A DNA stretch of 64,000 bases from Thalassotalea euphylliae (GTDB lineage: Bacteria; Pseudomonadota; Gammaproteobacteria; Enterobacterales; Alteromonadaceae): the NCBI RefSeq assembly GCF_003390375.1, contig NZ_QUOT01000001.1, forward strand, positions 2,418,001 to 2,482,000, read 5' to 3'. The position numbers and the translations under genes are program-made. The notes under the pieces were generated by a model. It was not told where the DNA came from, made no database searches, and was given only the letters and a program-made list of their open reading frames with translations. Of this stretch, positions 45,570 through 54,229 are shown piece after piece; the stretch's first letter is position 1, and each line of letters begins with the position of its first letter.

Positions 45570-47951
45570 TTATTTTTTTAATTTGGCAAATGCATCAGCA
45601 AAGGCATTACCCATCGCAGCATTTGCGGGAGCCTTTTCTTTGCGTGGCTTATGCTTTGCACTACCTGCTTTATGCTGTGGTTTGCCATTTGGGTTACCCT
45701 GATGTTTACGGCTAGGTTGCGCGTGATGAACCGCGTTACCTGCCTGCCCCTTACCTGCACTTTTAACTTCATCATCTAAGCGCATGGTAAGGTTAATACG
45801 CTTGCGCTCAACATCACACTCCAACACTTTCACTTTAACCACATCGCCCGCTTTCACTACCTCACGCGGATCGCTAACAAACTTGTTAGTCAGTGCTGAA
45901 ATATGCACTAAACCATCTTGGTGGACGCCAATATCAACAAAAGCACCAAAGTTAGCAACGTTTGAAATCACGCCTTCGAGTATCATACCCGGCTTAAGAT
46001 CGGCAAGGCTTTCAACCCCTTCTTTAAACTGCGCCACTTTAAATTCTGGGCGCGGGTCACGACCGGGCTTGTTTAACTCGTCGATAATATCGTTAAACGT
46101 TAACTCACCCACGGTATTAGCTGGCAGATTTTGATAATTGGCCTGTGATAACAAGGTCTGGTTGGCAACCAGCTCATCAACTTGGGTTTGTAATTGGCGA
46201 ATAATGGCTTCAACCACAGGGTAACTCTCTGGGTGAACCCCGGTATTATCTAGCTTGTTGTCACCTTCACGAATACGCAAAAAGCCTGCCGCTTGCTCAA
46301 ACGCTTTCGGCCCTAAACGCGCTACTTTTAATAGTTGACGGCGATCGCTAAAGCGACCGTGCTGATCACGATAATCAACAATATTCTGCGCGATAGTTTT
46401 GGTTAAGCCCGCTACCCGTGCAAGCAATGATGGCGAGGCACTGTTGACATCAACCCCGACCGCATTTACGCAATCTTCAATCACATCATCAAGCGATGCC
46501 GTTAATGCGCTTTGGCTGACATCATGCTGATATTGCCCCACACCTATGGCTTTCGGATCAATTTTAACCAACTCTGCTAAGGGATCTTGCAAGCGACGAG
46601 CAATAGAAACCGCGCCACGAATAGAAACATCTAATTCAGGGAATTCAGCCGCCGCCAGCTCTGATGCTGAGTACACAGAAGCGCCTGCTTCGCTCACCAT
46701 CACTTTAGTTGGTTTGTGCTGTTCAAACGCCGCGATCACTTCACCGACAAGTTTGTCAGTTTCTCGCGAGCCGGTGCCATTACCAATGGCGATCAGCTCA
46801 ACTTTTTGCTGACGCGCTAAGTTCACCAGTGTACGCATTGATTTATCCCAATTATTTTGCGGTGCATGTGGGTAAATCGTCGCGGTTTGTACGAGCTTGC
46901 CGGTTTCATCAATGACCGCCACTTTACAGCCTGTGCGCAGCCCAGGGTCAATGCCCATAGTCACTTTTGCACCAGCTGGTGCTGCCATCAATAAATCAGT
47001 TAAGTTGCTGGCAAATACTTTGATTGAAGCAAGCTCGGCTTGCTCGCGCAAGGCACCAAAAAACTCGGTTTCAAACTGCCCTGATAACTTGGTTTTCCAA
47101 ACTTGTTGGATTAATGTGCCAATAAACTTTGCCGCCGCTTGATTTGATAAACGCAAACCAAAATGCTGAGCAATCACATCGTGTGCTGAGCAGTAACTTT
47201 TACTATCACTGTTTGGGTCAACATCAATGCTTAAGCGCAAGAAACCTTCGTTCTTACCACGTAGCATAGCTAACATACGATGCGCAGGTACTTTAGTGAG
47301 TACTTCATGATGAGCAAAGTAATCACGATATTTCGCCGCTTCATGCTGTTTGGCTTTGACCACTTTGCTGACTAAGTATGCTTGTTTTTTCAGATGACTA
47401 CGCAGTTTCGCCAGTAGCTCAGCATCTTCACCGCTGCGCTCTGCCCAAATACTCACCACGCCAGCTAACACTTCTTCGCTAGTGGTAAAACCTTTATCGA
47501 CATTCTCTTCGTTAGCAGTGAGAAAAGCTTGCGCCGCTTGCTCTGGCACTAAATTGAGATCAGCAAAAAGTTGATCCGCTAACGGCGCGAGCCCTGCTTC
47601 AATAGCAATCTGCCCTTTAGTGCGGCGTTTTGGCTTGTACGGTAGGTACAAATCTTCCAGTCGGGTTTTGTTGTCAGCTTGCTCGATGGCTTGGCGCAAG
47701 GTATCGGTTAATTTACCTTGCTGCTCAATATTGGTTAACACTACTTGGCGACGCTCTGCCAACTCGCGCAAGTAGACTAGTCGAGTAGACAGGTTGCGCA
47801 AATGACCATCGTCTAAACCTTGCGTTGCTTCCTTACGGTAACGGGCAATAAAAGGCACAGTTGCGCCATCATCTAACAATTGAATAGCCGCGTTGACTTG
47901 CGCTGGTTTGACTTGCAGTTCGCGGGCGATTTGGTGAGCAATCTGGCTCAT
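45570..47951 (-). CDS. tex: Tex family RNA-binding transcription accessory protein
   Basis: 793-aa cytoplasmic nucleic-acid-binding protein. Order: N-terminal helical region (SQIAHQIARELQVKPAQV), YqgF-like nuclease fold (MGIDPGLRTGCKVAVID), helix-hairpin-helix domains (VGVDVNSASPSLLARVAGL; FSDRRQLLKVARLGPKAFEQAAGFLRI) and an S1 domain (GMILEGVISNVANFGAFVDIG), then a basic tail. The frame is open to 48029, but AAAGG before the ATG at 47951 and the family start SQIA settle it. Confidence 0.95.
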   Translation of the reverse strand: MSQIAHQIARELQVKPAQVNAAIQLLDDGATVPFIARYRKEATQGLDDGHLRNLSTRLVYLRELAERRQVVLTNIEQQGKLTDTLRQAIEQADNKTRLEDLYLPYKPKRRTKGQIAIEAGLAPLADQLFADLNLVPEQAAQAFLTANEENVDKGFTTSEEVLAGVVSIWAERSGEDAELLAKLRSHLKKQAYLVSKVVKAKQHEAAKYRDYFAHHEVLTKVPAHRMLAMLRGKNEGFLRLSIDVDPNSDSKSYCSAHDVIAQHFGLRLSNQAAAKFIGTLIQQVWKTKLSGQFETEFFGALREQAELASIKVFASNLTDLLMAAPAGAKVTMGIDPGLRTGCKVAVIDETGKLVQTATIYPHAPQNNWDKSMRTLVNLARQQKVELIAIGNGTGSRETDKLVGEVIAAFEQHKPTKVMVSEAGASVYSASELAAAEFPELDVSIRGAVSIARRLQDPLAELVKIDPKAIGVGQYQHDVSQSALTASLDDVIEDCVNAVGVDVNSASPSLLARVAGLTKTIAQNIVDYRDQHGRFSDRRQLLKVARLGPKAFEQAAGFLRIREGDNKLDNTGVHPESYPVVEAIIRQLQTQVDELVANQTLLSQANYQNLPANTVGELTFNDIIDELNKPGRDPRPEFKVAQFKEGVESLADLKPGMILEGVISNVANFGAFVDIGVHQDGLVHISALTNKFVSDPREVVKAGDVVKVKVLECDVERKRINLTMRLDDEVKSAGKGQAGNAVHHAQPSRKHQGNPNGKPQHKAGSAKHKPRKEKAPANAAMGNAFADAFAKLKK

Positions 47952-48096
47952 AGAAAACCTTTGAAAATTTTGAACATATGTTCGTGTAAACGAAATATTG
48001 CTGAAAATTATATACTCAATTAACGGCAATATGCTTGCTTGATAACATTAATGCGCAGAGCGAATGTCATGCGCAATTTAGCCTAAAATCTTTGCG

Positions 48097-48128
48097 AAAG
48101 TAAAATATGGCTAAAGTAAAATATGACT
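48097..48128. repeat. Two 16-bp tandem repeats at the dbpA stop codon
   Basis: AAAGTAAAATATGGCT (48097-48112) and AAAGTAAAATATGACT (48113-48128) differ at one base. The second unit overlaps two bases of the dbpA stop codon. Confidence 0.8.
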
Positions 48129-49512
48129 AGCGCAAAATGCGGGCACGAAAATTACGGCCTTTCATTTTGCCGTCGCTAATTTTTTTCAGCGCCGCCTTAG
48201 CGACTTTGTTGCCAACCGCCACGTAGGCCTTAACATCCAATACCTGAATTTTGCCAATTTGATCGCCAGCAATACCTGTTTTCCCCGTTAGGCCCCCGAC
48301 AATATCGCCAGGGCGCAACTTATGCTTTTTACCGCCATCAATTTGTAATGTGGTCATGTTTGCTTTCGCGGGCGATTGGTCTAGTACACTACTATCGGGC
48401 AGCGGCAAAGTATTAATGGTGATTTGCTGATAGGTTTCAATATCGGCGATGCGGCGTGTGTCTTTGTCACAATAAATTGAACAGGCAATACCCTTTTCGC
48501 CAGCGCGCCCTGTGCGGCCAATGCGATGCACATGCACTTCTGGATCTGGCGTAATATCGTAATTAATCACCGCTTCAAGTTCATCAATATCCAAGCCTCG
48601 GGCAGCAACATCGGTAGCAATCAGCACTAAGGCGCTTTTATTAGCGAAACGGATCAAGGTTTCATTGCGCTCGCGCTGCTCTAAATCGCCATGCAGCGCG
48701 AGTACGCTAAAGCCAAAATCACGCAGCCCCTGCTCTACGGTTTGTACCGCGGCTTTGGTATTGCAAAAAATCACGGTTGAGGCTGGATTATGGGCAAGCA
48801 GCAAGCGCCTTACCGCCTCTAATCGGTCATCATTACTGTCCACCTGATAAAACACTTGTTCAATGGTGCTAGTTTGGTGCACCGACTCCACCTTAATATG
48901 CTCAGGTTTGCGTAAATATCGACTCGCAATTGCCTTGATCTTGTCAGGGAAAGTGGCACTGAACAGCAGCGACTGTTTGACCACAGGGCAATAATCAATA
49001 ATCGCATCGAGTGATTGTTGAAAGCCCATTTCTAACATGCGATCTGCTTCATCGAGCACCAGCATATTCAAATGTGTTAAATCCAATCGCCCTTTGCTAA
49101 GGTGATCTTCGATGCGACCCGGCGTGCCAACAATAATATGCGCGCCATGCTCTAACGAGCCAATTTGTGGGCCTATCGGCATGCCACCACATAAAGTCAG
49201 CACTTTAATATTGTGGATCGCACGTGCCAGTTGGCGAATTTCTTTTGCCACCTGATCGGCAAGTTCACGAGTTGGACACAACACCAAACTTTGTACGCGA
49301 AACTTTTTCACATCCAGCTTATTCAGCAACCCTAGTGCAAATGAGGCGGTTTTACCTGAGCCCGTTTTGGCTTGGCCAATCACATCTTGGCCCGCCAAAA
49401 TCAGCGGTAAGCTTTGCGCTTGAATGTCGGTCATTTCGACATAGCCTAAGGTGTCTAAATTAGTTAACAATGGTTTTTTCAACGGCAAGGTTGAGAACTT
49501 GGCTGACTGCAA
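48127..49512 (-). CDS. dbpA: ATP-dependent RNA helicase DbpA
   Basis: DEAD-box helicase acting on 23S rRNA helix 92 during 50S assembly. Motifs: AKTGSGKT (I), PTRELADQ (Ia), LDEADRML (II), SATFP (III) and HRIGRTGRAG (VI). The C-terminal RNA-recognition domain (KKHKLRPGDIVGGLTGKTGI) identifies DbpA. 461 aa. The start is TTG with AAGGG 7 nt upstream; no nearby in-frame ATG. Confidence 0.94.
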   Translation of the reverse strand: MQSAKFSTLPLKKPLLTNLDTLGYVEMTDIQAQSLPLILAGQDVIGQAKTGSGKTASFALGLLNKLDVKKFRVQSLVLCPTRELADQVAKEIRQLARAIHNIKVLTLCGGMPIGPQIGSLEHGAHIIVGTPGRIEDHLSKGRLDLTHLNMLVLDEADRMLEMGFQQSLDAIIDYCPVVKQSLLFSATFPDKIKAIASRYLRKPEHIKVESVHQTSTIEQVFYQVDSNDDRLEAVRRLLLAHNPASTVIFCNTKAAVQTVEQGLRDFGFSVLALHGDLEQRERNETLIRFANKSALVLIATDVAARGLDIDELEAVINYDITPDPEVHVHRIGRTGRAGEKGIACSIYCDKDTRRIADIETYQQITINTLPLPDSSVLDQSPAKANMTTLQIDGGKKHKLRPGDIVGGLTGKTGIAGDQIGKIQVLDVKAYVAVGNKVAKAALKKISDGKMKGRNFRARILR

Positions 49513-49704
49513 ATCGATGCCCTTTTAAAAGTGGTTTGGGTATATAACTGTTAGAGCCTAATTGTATCAGCTAGTGGCCACATGCGCTGTGTTTATTCTG
49601 CTAGCAATTTCGCTATCAGCCCCATATTCAATTCGACTATCGACTGCACTCAATATAGGCTCAATAACCGTTAAAAAACTTCATTAACCTGATGACCGCT
49701 CCTC

Positions 49705-50184
49705 ATGATAAAAACCGCGATTTTCGTTGACGTACAAAATATCTACTACACTACTCGCCAAATTTATGGCCGTCAGTTTAACTATCGCGCATTTTGGCAG
49801 CAGCTTAGCCAAGGCCACGATATTCAGCTCGCCAATGCCTATGCAATACAGCGCAGTGATGATCAGCAACACAAATTCCAAACAGCACTAAAACACATAG
49901 GTTTTAACGTCAAACTCAAGCCCTTTATTCAGCGGGCAGATGGCAGTGCCAAAGGCGATTGGGATGTCGGCATTACCATAGATATCATGGAAGCCGCGGC
50001 TGAACTTGGGGTTGATAAAGTGATCTTATTATCCGGCGATGGCGACTTTGATTTACTGATGCACCATATTCGCGATAAACATCAAGTGACAACCCAAGTG
50101 TTTGGCGTTGAGCAACTAACCGCCAATACCCTAGTTAATGCGGTTGATAGCTTTACCGCAATTGATGATAATTTACTGTTATAA
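49705..50184 (+). CDS. NYN domain protein (LabA/DUF88-like)
   Basis: 159-aa PIN-like nuclease-fold protein. The acidic active-site residues are in IFVDVQNIYY, KGDWDVGITID and LLSGDGDFDLL, a typical NYN pattern, so a metal-dependent RNase is likely. Lies 26 bp upstream of greB and may be co-transcribed with it, hinting at an RNA or transcription role; target unknown. Confidence 0.87.
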   Translation: MIKTAIFVDVQNIYYTTRQIYGRQFNYRAFWQQLSQGHDIQLANAYAIQRSDDQQHKFQTALKHIGFNVKLKPFIQRADGSAKGDWDVGITIDIMEAAAELGVDKVILLSGDGDFDLLMHHIRDKHQVTTQVFGVEQLTANTLVNAVDSFTAIDDNLLL

Positions 50185-50210
50185 CTGCTTTTAAGATAAA
50201 CTCGGCACCC

Positions 50211-50684
50211 ATGCGAAAATCAAATTACATTACCCGTGAAGGCTATGAACGCCTTGATCGCGAACTGAAATACCTGTGGAAAGACGAGCGCCCAAAAGTG
50301 ACCAAAGCGGTTTCTGAGGCCGCAGCACTGGGTGATCGCAGTGAAAATGCCGAATATATCTATGGCAAAAAACGCCTCAGAGAAATTGACCGCCGCGTGC
50401 GCTTTCTAAGTAAACGCCTTGAAGACCTGCAAATCGTTTACCCTGAAAAACAGCAAGAAGGCAAAGTGTTCTTTGGCGCTTGGGTCAAGCTGATTGATGA
50501 AGACGATAACGAGTTTACCTATCGCCTTGTCGGAGTTGATGAATGGGACGTTAAAAAAGGCGAAATTAGCATTGATTCACCCGTCGCCCGCGCATTGATC
50601 GGCAAACAAGTTGATGATGAAGTGGTAGTTAAAACCCCCGAAGGCGAACGTTATCTCGAAGTGATCGAAATCTGGTATAAGTAA
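50211..50684 (+). CDS. greB: Transcription elongation factor GreB
   Basis: 157-aa RNA polymerase secondary-channel factor that stimulates cleavage of backtracked transcripts. N-terminal coiled coil with the catalytic acidic tip (AAALGDRSENAEYIYGKK) and a C-terminal FKBP-like domain (DSPVARALIGKQVDDEVVVKTP). The N-terminus (YITREGYERLDRELKYLWK) and IYGKKRLREIDRRVRFL distinguish GreB from GreA. Confidence 0.97.
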   Translation: MRKSNYITREGYERLDRELKYLWKDERPKVTKAVSEAAALGDRSENAEYIYGKKRLREIDRRVRFLSKRLEDLQIVYPEKQQEGKVFFGAWVKLIDEDDNEFTYRLVGVDEWDVKKGEISIDSPVARALIGKQVDDEVVVKTPEGERYLEVIEIWYK

Positions 50685-50775
50685 GCAGTCAACAAGGGAG
50701 CGTTGAACTTTCCAAGCACTCTGCGCGTAAAACAGTATTAGTAAAAAGCTCAAGGCTTCATTTGGAGCTATCGTA

Positions 50776-51321
50776 ATGAAATTTTTCAAGGTACTTGTTT
50801 TGCTTGCAGCATTTCCGTCACTAGTTTTAGCGAATGACATCCTTTTTGACAATATCGAAACCAAGCATTGGCAGACCATTAACGACTCTGTGATGGGCGG
50901 TATTTCTACCAGTCGTTTTTACCATGAATTTGGTTATGGCGTGTTTGAAGGTGATGTGTCACTGGCAAATAACGGCGGTTTTGCCTCGATCAGGCGTGTT
51001 ATTTCACCAGATTTCAGCAACGGGGGCGTGGTTCGCTTGGTTGTAAAAGGTGACGGCCGCAAATATCAATTCCGGCTCAAGACGCACGACGTTTATCAAG
51101 GTGCTGCCTACGTTGCCGAGTTCACCACCAAACCCAACCAATGGCAACAACTCAGCTTTACCGAAGATGATTTTAGGCCACGCTTTCGTGGACGCGATAT
51201 TCAAGATGCACCACCACTTAAATTTGGCGATGCCATACAAGTTGGCTTGTTAATTGGCGATAAAACCGCGGGCAAGTTCAAACTGCAAGTGCAAGCCATT
51301 GAAGTGCTTGAAGCTATCTAA
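50776..51321 (+). CDS. Exported CIA30-like protein
   Basis: 181-aa predicted secreted protein: signal peptide cleaved after SLVLA, then a galactose-binding-like jelly roll of the CIA30 type (WQTINDSVMGGISTSRF; FASIRRVISPDFSNGGVVRL). In eukaryotes CIA30 helps assemble complex I; bacterial homologues are of unknown function and often lie by photolyase genes. First gene of the light-related cluster. Confidence 0.85.
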   Translation: MKFFKVLVLLAAFPSLVLANDILFDNIETKHWQTINDSVMGGISTSRFYHEFGYGVFEGDVSLANNGGFASIRRVISPDFSNGGVVRLVVKGDGRKYQFRLKTHDVYQGAAYVAEFTTKPNQWQQLSFTEDDFRPRFRGRDIQDAPPLKFGDAIQVGLLIGDKTAGKFKLQVQAIEVLEAI

Positions 51322-51347
51322 TCAGTTGTTAAAGCGCATTCTCGAGC

Positions 51348-51563
51348 ATGAATCAAGTTGCACCACGTAAGTTGCTCCATTCGAAATGGACGCACACCCA
51401 ACCTGTGAATAAAGAAAAGCACTTTGCCGTGACTAAGGTTGAATTTGATGAAGACGGCAAAGTAATCCTTTGTGAACTGCAAGCGGTGATGAGTAAACGC
51501 ATTCAAGCGATTAATTGGCGCGATCTAAAAGACTCAACAACATGGCGTCAGGGTTGGCAGTAA
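51348..51563 (+). CDS. TIGR02450 small Trp-rich protein
   Basis: 71-aa protein matching the TIGR02450 family: N-terminal KLLHSKWTHTQPVNKEKHF, middle KVILCELQAVMSKR and the terminal tryptophans INWRDLKDSTTWRQGW. Function unknown; commonly found beside photolyases and cryptochromes. 26 bp after the CIA30 gene. Confidence 0.92.
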   Translation: MNQVAPRKLLHSKWTHTQPVNKEKHFAVTKVEFDEDGKVILCELQAVMSKRIQAINWRDLKDSTTWRQGWQ

Positions 51564-51637
51564 ATATTGGCCATGCTCGACATCAGTAAACCACAACAGT
51601 AAGCAAGGTATTGAGACAGCAATAGGTATAGGCAGTA

Positions 51638-52327
51638 ATGAAAACATTTGAACATGATGATTTAAACAATTTAGAGCACAGGTACCGCGCTCGACTGATC
51701 AACAGCTTGTCTGGCTTTAAGAGTGCTAATCTTATTGGCTCACAAGACGCTGACGGTCAGCTAAATCTCGCTATTGTTAGTTCAGTTGTTCATTTAGGAG
51801 CAAACCCGCCACTCATTGGGTTAATCATGCGCCCAAACTCAGTGCCACGCCATACCTTTTCAAATATCACTGAAACTGGCCTGTTTACCGTTAACCAAGT
51901 GTCAGCAGAATTTTGGCAAGCAGCACATCAAACTTCAGCGCGTTATGCACAAGAGCAAAGTGAATTTGATTTAGTCGGCCTGAGCGCTGAGTTTCTTGCC
52001 GATTTCGACGCCCCTTTTGTTGGTGAAAGTCAGCTAAAATATGGTGTTAAGTTAATTGATATTAAGCCAATTGAAGCCAACAACACGGAATTTATTATTG
52101 GTGAAATACAACAAATTCACGTAGCTGAAAATGCCCTACGAGCTGATGGTTATCTCGATATTGAAACCATTGAAACAGTGGCTATTTCAGGGTTAGATAG
52201 TTACCACGTTACTCAAAGGCTATCGCGTTTAAGCTATGCCAAACCTGATAAACCAGTGAGTAACCTAACGCTAGATGGCCAACAATCGGCACCATTTGAT
52301 GGGCAATTTGCGATTGTCGAAAACTAA
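51638..52327 (+). CDS. Flavin reductase-like FMN-binding protein
   Basis: 229-aa protein of the flavin-reductase-like (split-barrel) family: FKSANLIGSQDADGQLNLAIVSSVVHLGANPPLIGLIMRP (read in parts) and ETGLFTVNQVS form the FMN site. It could supply reduced flavin or reduce another substrate. Third gene of the light-related cluster, converging on the photolyase gene. Confidence 0.86.
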   Translation: MKTFEHDDLNNLEHRYRARLINSLSGFKSANLIGSQDADGQLNLAIVSSVVHLGANPPLIGLIMRPNSVPRHTFSNITETGLFTVNQVSAEFWQAAHQTSARYAQEQSEFDLVGLSAEFLADFDAPFVGESQLKYGVKLIDIKPIEANNTEFIIGEIQQIHVAENALRADGYLDIETIETVAISGLDSYHVTQRLSRLSYAKPDKPVSNLTLDGQQSAPFDGQFAIVEN

Positions 52328-52365
52328 CCAGAAAAATTAAAACCTATTGGCGATTTAAACGCGGC

Positions 52366-53997
52366 TCACAGCTTATCAAGCTGCAATAGTAAGCGATCCG
52401 CTTTCGCTAAAATTGCTGCCTGTTGACTCTCTGACTGCTTGTCCCAATTGCGATAGACCATCGCCTGCCTCGGGTTCGTACCAAACTTATCGCGATGACG
52501 GGTCATAAAATGCCAATACAGGCTGTTGAGTGGGCAAGCGTCGTCGGTTGTTTTTTCTTTCACTTTGTACGCGCACGACTTGCAGTAATCACTCATTTTA
52601 TCAACATAGTTACCTGACGCCGCATAGGCTTTCGAGGCAACAATACCGCCATCAGCAAACTGGCTCATACCGCGCGTATTCGGCATTTCAACCCATTCAA
52701 TAGCATCGATATAAATGCCAAGGTACCAAGCATCGACTTGATCGGGGTGAATTCCCGCCAGCAAGCAAAAATTGCCGGTGATCATTAAACGCTGAATATG
52801 GTGAGCATAAGCATATTGCAATGACTGCTGTATCGCATGGTGCAGACAGTTCATTTTCGTTTTACCCGTCCAAAACCAAGTCGGTAATTGTTCATCAGCT
52901 GACAAATTATTCTGCTCAGCGTAATTAGGCATATTCGCCCAATAAATACCGCGAACAAACTCACGCCACCCCAGTATTTGACGAATAAAACCCTCAATTT
53001 GCGCGAGCGATATAAGCGTGGGTTGCCCACGATAGTAATCAACTGCCGTGTCTACCACTTGCTGTGGTGACAGTATTTTCGCGTTTAGCGCAAACGATAA
53101 GCGGGCGTGATACAAGCTCCACTGACGATCGGACATCATATCTTGCCCTTGGCAGGTCATCGCATCTTGAAATTGGCCAAACTTCGGCAAACACCTGACA
53201 CAGAAGTGTTCCAGTAACTCCTTTGCTTGACGGCGATTAACTGGCCAAAGCAATTGATCCGATTGCTCACCAAAATGAGCGATATTATACTTTTGCAAGC
53301 GTTGATTGATCGCCGCAACGTCATTGGCAAAAACAAGTGGTTCAGGTAGCTGCTCAATATCTTTGGGCTTAAGCTTGTGGCGATTGTCCTGATCATAATT
53401 CCACTGTCCTCCTTCCGGCTCATCACCCGCCATCAGGTAATTAAAACGCTTGCGCATTTTGCGGTAAAAAACTTCCAAACGGTGGCGTTTGTCGGCTTGA
53501 AAATAATCACTAAGCTCATTGAAGTTTAAGAAAAAGTGTTCTGTTTCAACACATCGACTTTGACCACTAAAACGGCTAGCAAAGTTAAACAATTGCTCCG
53601 CTAAGCGATACTCATCAGGGCGCAGATAGCTAAAGTATTGGCATTGATAATGTTTTAGTAAATGAGTAAGTAAACTAGGTAAATCTTGAAAATCTTGCGT
53701 ATCATCTAATGTCAGGTACAAAACTTGATGACCTGCTTGGCTAAGTGCGTCAGCAAATTGCGCCATCGCCAAGAAAAATGCCTGAATCTTTTGCACATGA
53801 TGCTTAACATAGCTCTGTTCTTGTTTGAGTTCAGCAATCACATACAAGACATCACTTTGTTTAGTTTGATACCACGAGTGCCCAGCATTTAACTGATCAC
53901 CTAAGATTAATCTAAGTTCTTTGTATTTTTGGTTTAGGAACGTTTGGTCGTTGTTCGCATCACAGCGTTTGTTAGGCATCAAACGTTGAAGTGGCAT
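52366..53997 (-). CDS. FeS-type (6-4) photolyase / cryptochrome-related protein
   Basis: 543-aa flavoprotein of the FeS-BCP photolyase group (PF04244). N-terminal antenna domain LRLILGDQLNAGHSWY. The C-terminal FAD domain carries IEWVEMPNTRGMSQFADGG and the cysteines expected to hold a 4Fe-4S cluster (FCLLAG; DYCKSCAY; ACPLNSLYWHF). It would repair (6-4) photoproducts or act as a light sensor. GAGG 8 nt before the ATG lies inside the 3' end of the DUF2256 gene region. Confidence 0.9.
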   Translation of the reverse strand: MPLQRLMPNKRCDANNDQTFLNQKYKELRLILGDQLNAGHSWYQTKQSDVLYVIAELKQEQSYVKHHVQKIQAFFLAMAQFADALSQAGHQVLYLTLDDTQDFQDLPSLLTHLLKHYQCQYFSYLRPDEYRLAEQLFNFASRFSGQSRCVETEHFFLNFNELSDYFQADKRHRLEVFYRKMRKRFNYLMAGDEPEGGQWNYDQDNRHKLKPKDIEQLPEPLVFANDVAAINQRLQKYNIAHFGEQSDQLLWPVNRRQAKELLEHFCVRCLPKFGQFQDAMTCQGQDMMSDRQWSLYHARLSFALNAKILSPQQVVDTAVDYYRGQPTLISLAQIEGFIRQILGWREFVRGIYWANMPNYAEQNNLSADEQLPTWFWTGKTKMNCLHHAIQQSLQYAYAHHIQRLMITGNFCLLAGIHPDQVDAWYLGIYIDAIEWVEMPNTRGMSQFADGGIVASKAYAASGNYVDKMSDYCKSCAYKVKEKTTDDACPLNSLYWHFMTRHRDKFGTNPRQAMVYRNWDKQSESQQAAILAKADRLLLQLDKL

Positions 53998-54010
53998 CTA
54001 AACATCCTCA

Positions 54011-54175
54011 TCACTCTGTTAAGGTTTGTTGGGGCTTGTTGCTACGGCAACGCTTAGAGCAGTAGATCACCTTAGCCCAACAGTTGCGCCATTTTTTGCG
54101 CCATTTTTTGCGCCACGAAAACGGGCGATCACACACAGGGCAAGTTTTATAAGGTAAATGCGGTTTACGATGCAT
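54011..54175 (-). CDS. DUF2256 zinc-finger-like small protein
   Basis: 54-aa protein beginning MHRKPHLPYKTCPVCDRPFS, with YCSKRCR near the end; four cysteines as CPVC...YCSKRC suggest a metal site. This is DUF2256, regularly next to cryptochrome genes. It carries two copies of WRKK (residues 21-28) plus a following WRNCW, encoded by a 12-bp tandem repeat (GCGCCATTTTTT on the plus strand); relatives as I recall them have one copy. Lies 13 bp upstream of the photolyase gene, probably co-transcribed. Confidence 0.88.
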   Translation of the reverse strand: MHRKPHLPYKTCPVCDRPFSWRKKWRKKWRNCWAKVIYCSKRCRSNKPQQTLTE

Positions 54176-54229
54176 AACATTCAACATCATGCTTTGTTTG
54201 CTAAGCCATAGTGAGCCAAGCCTTAACAG

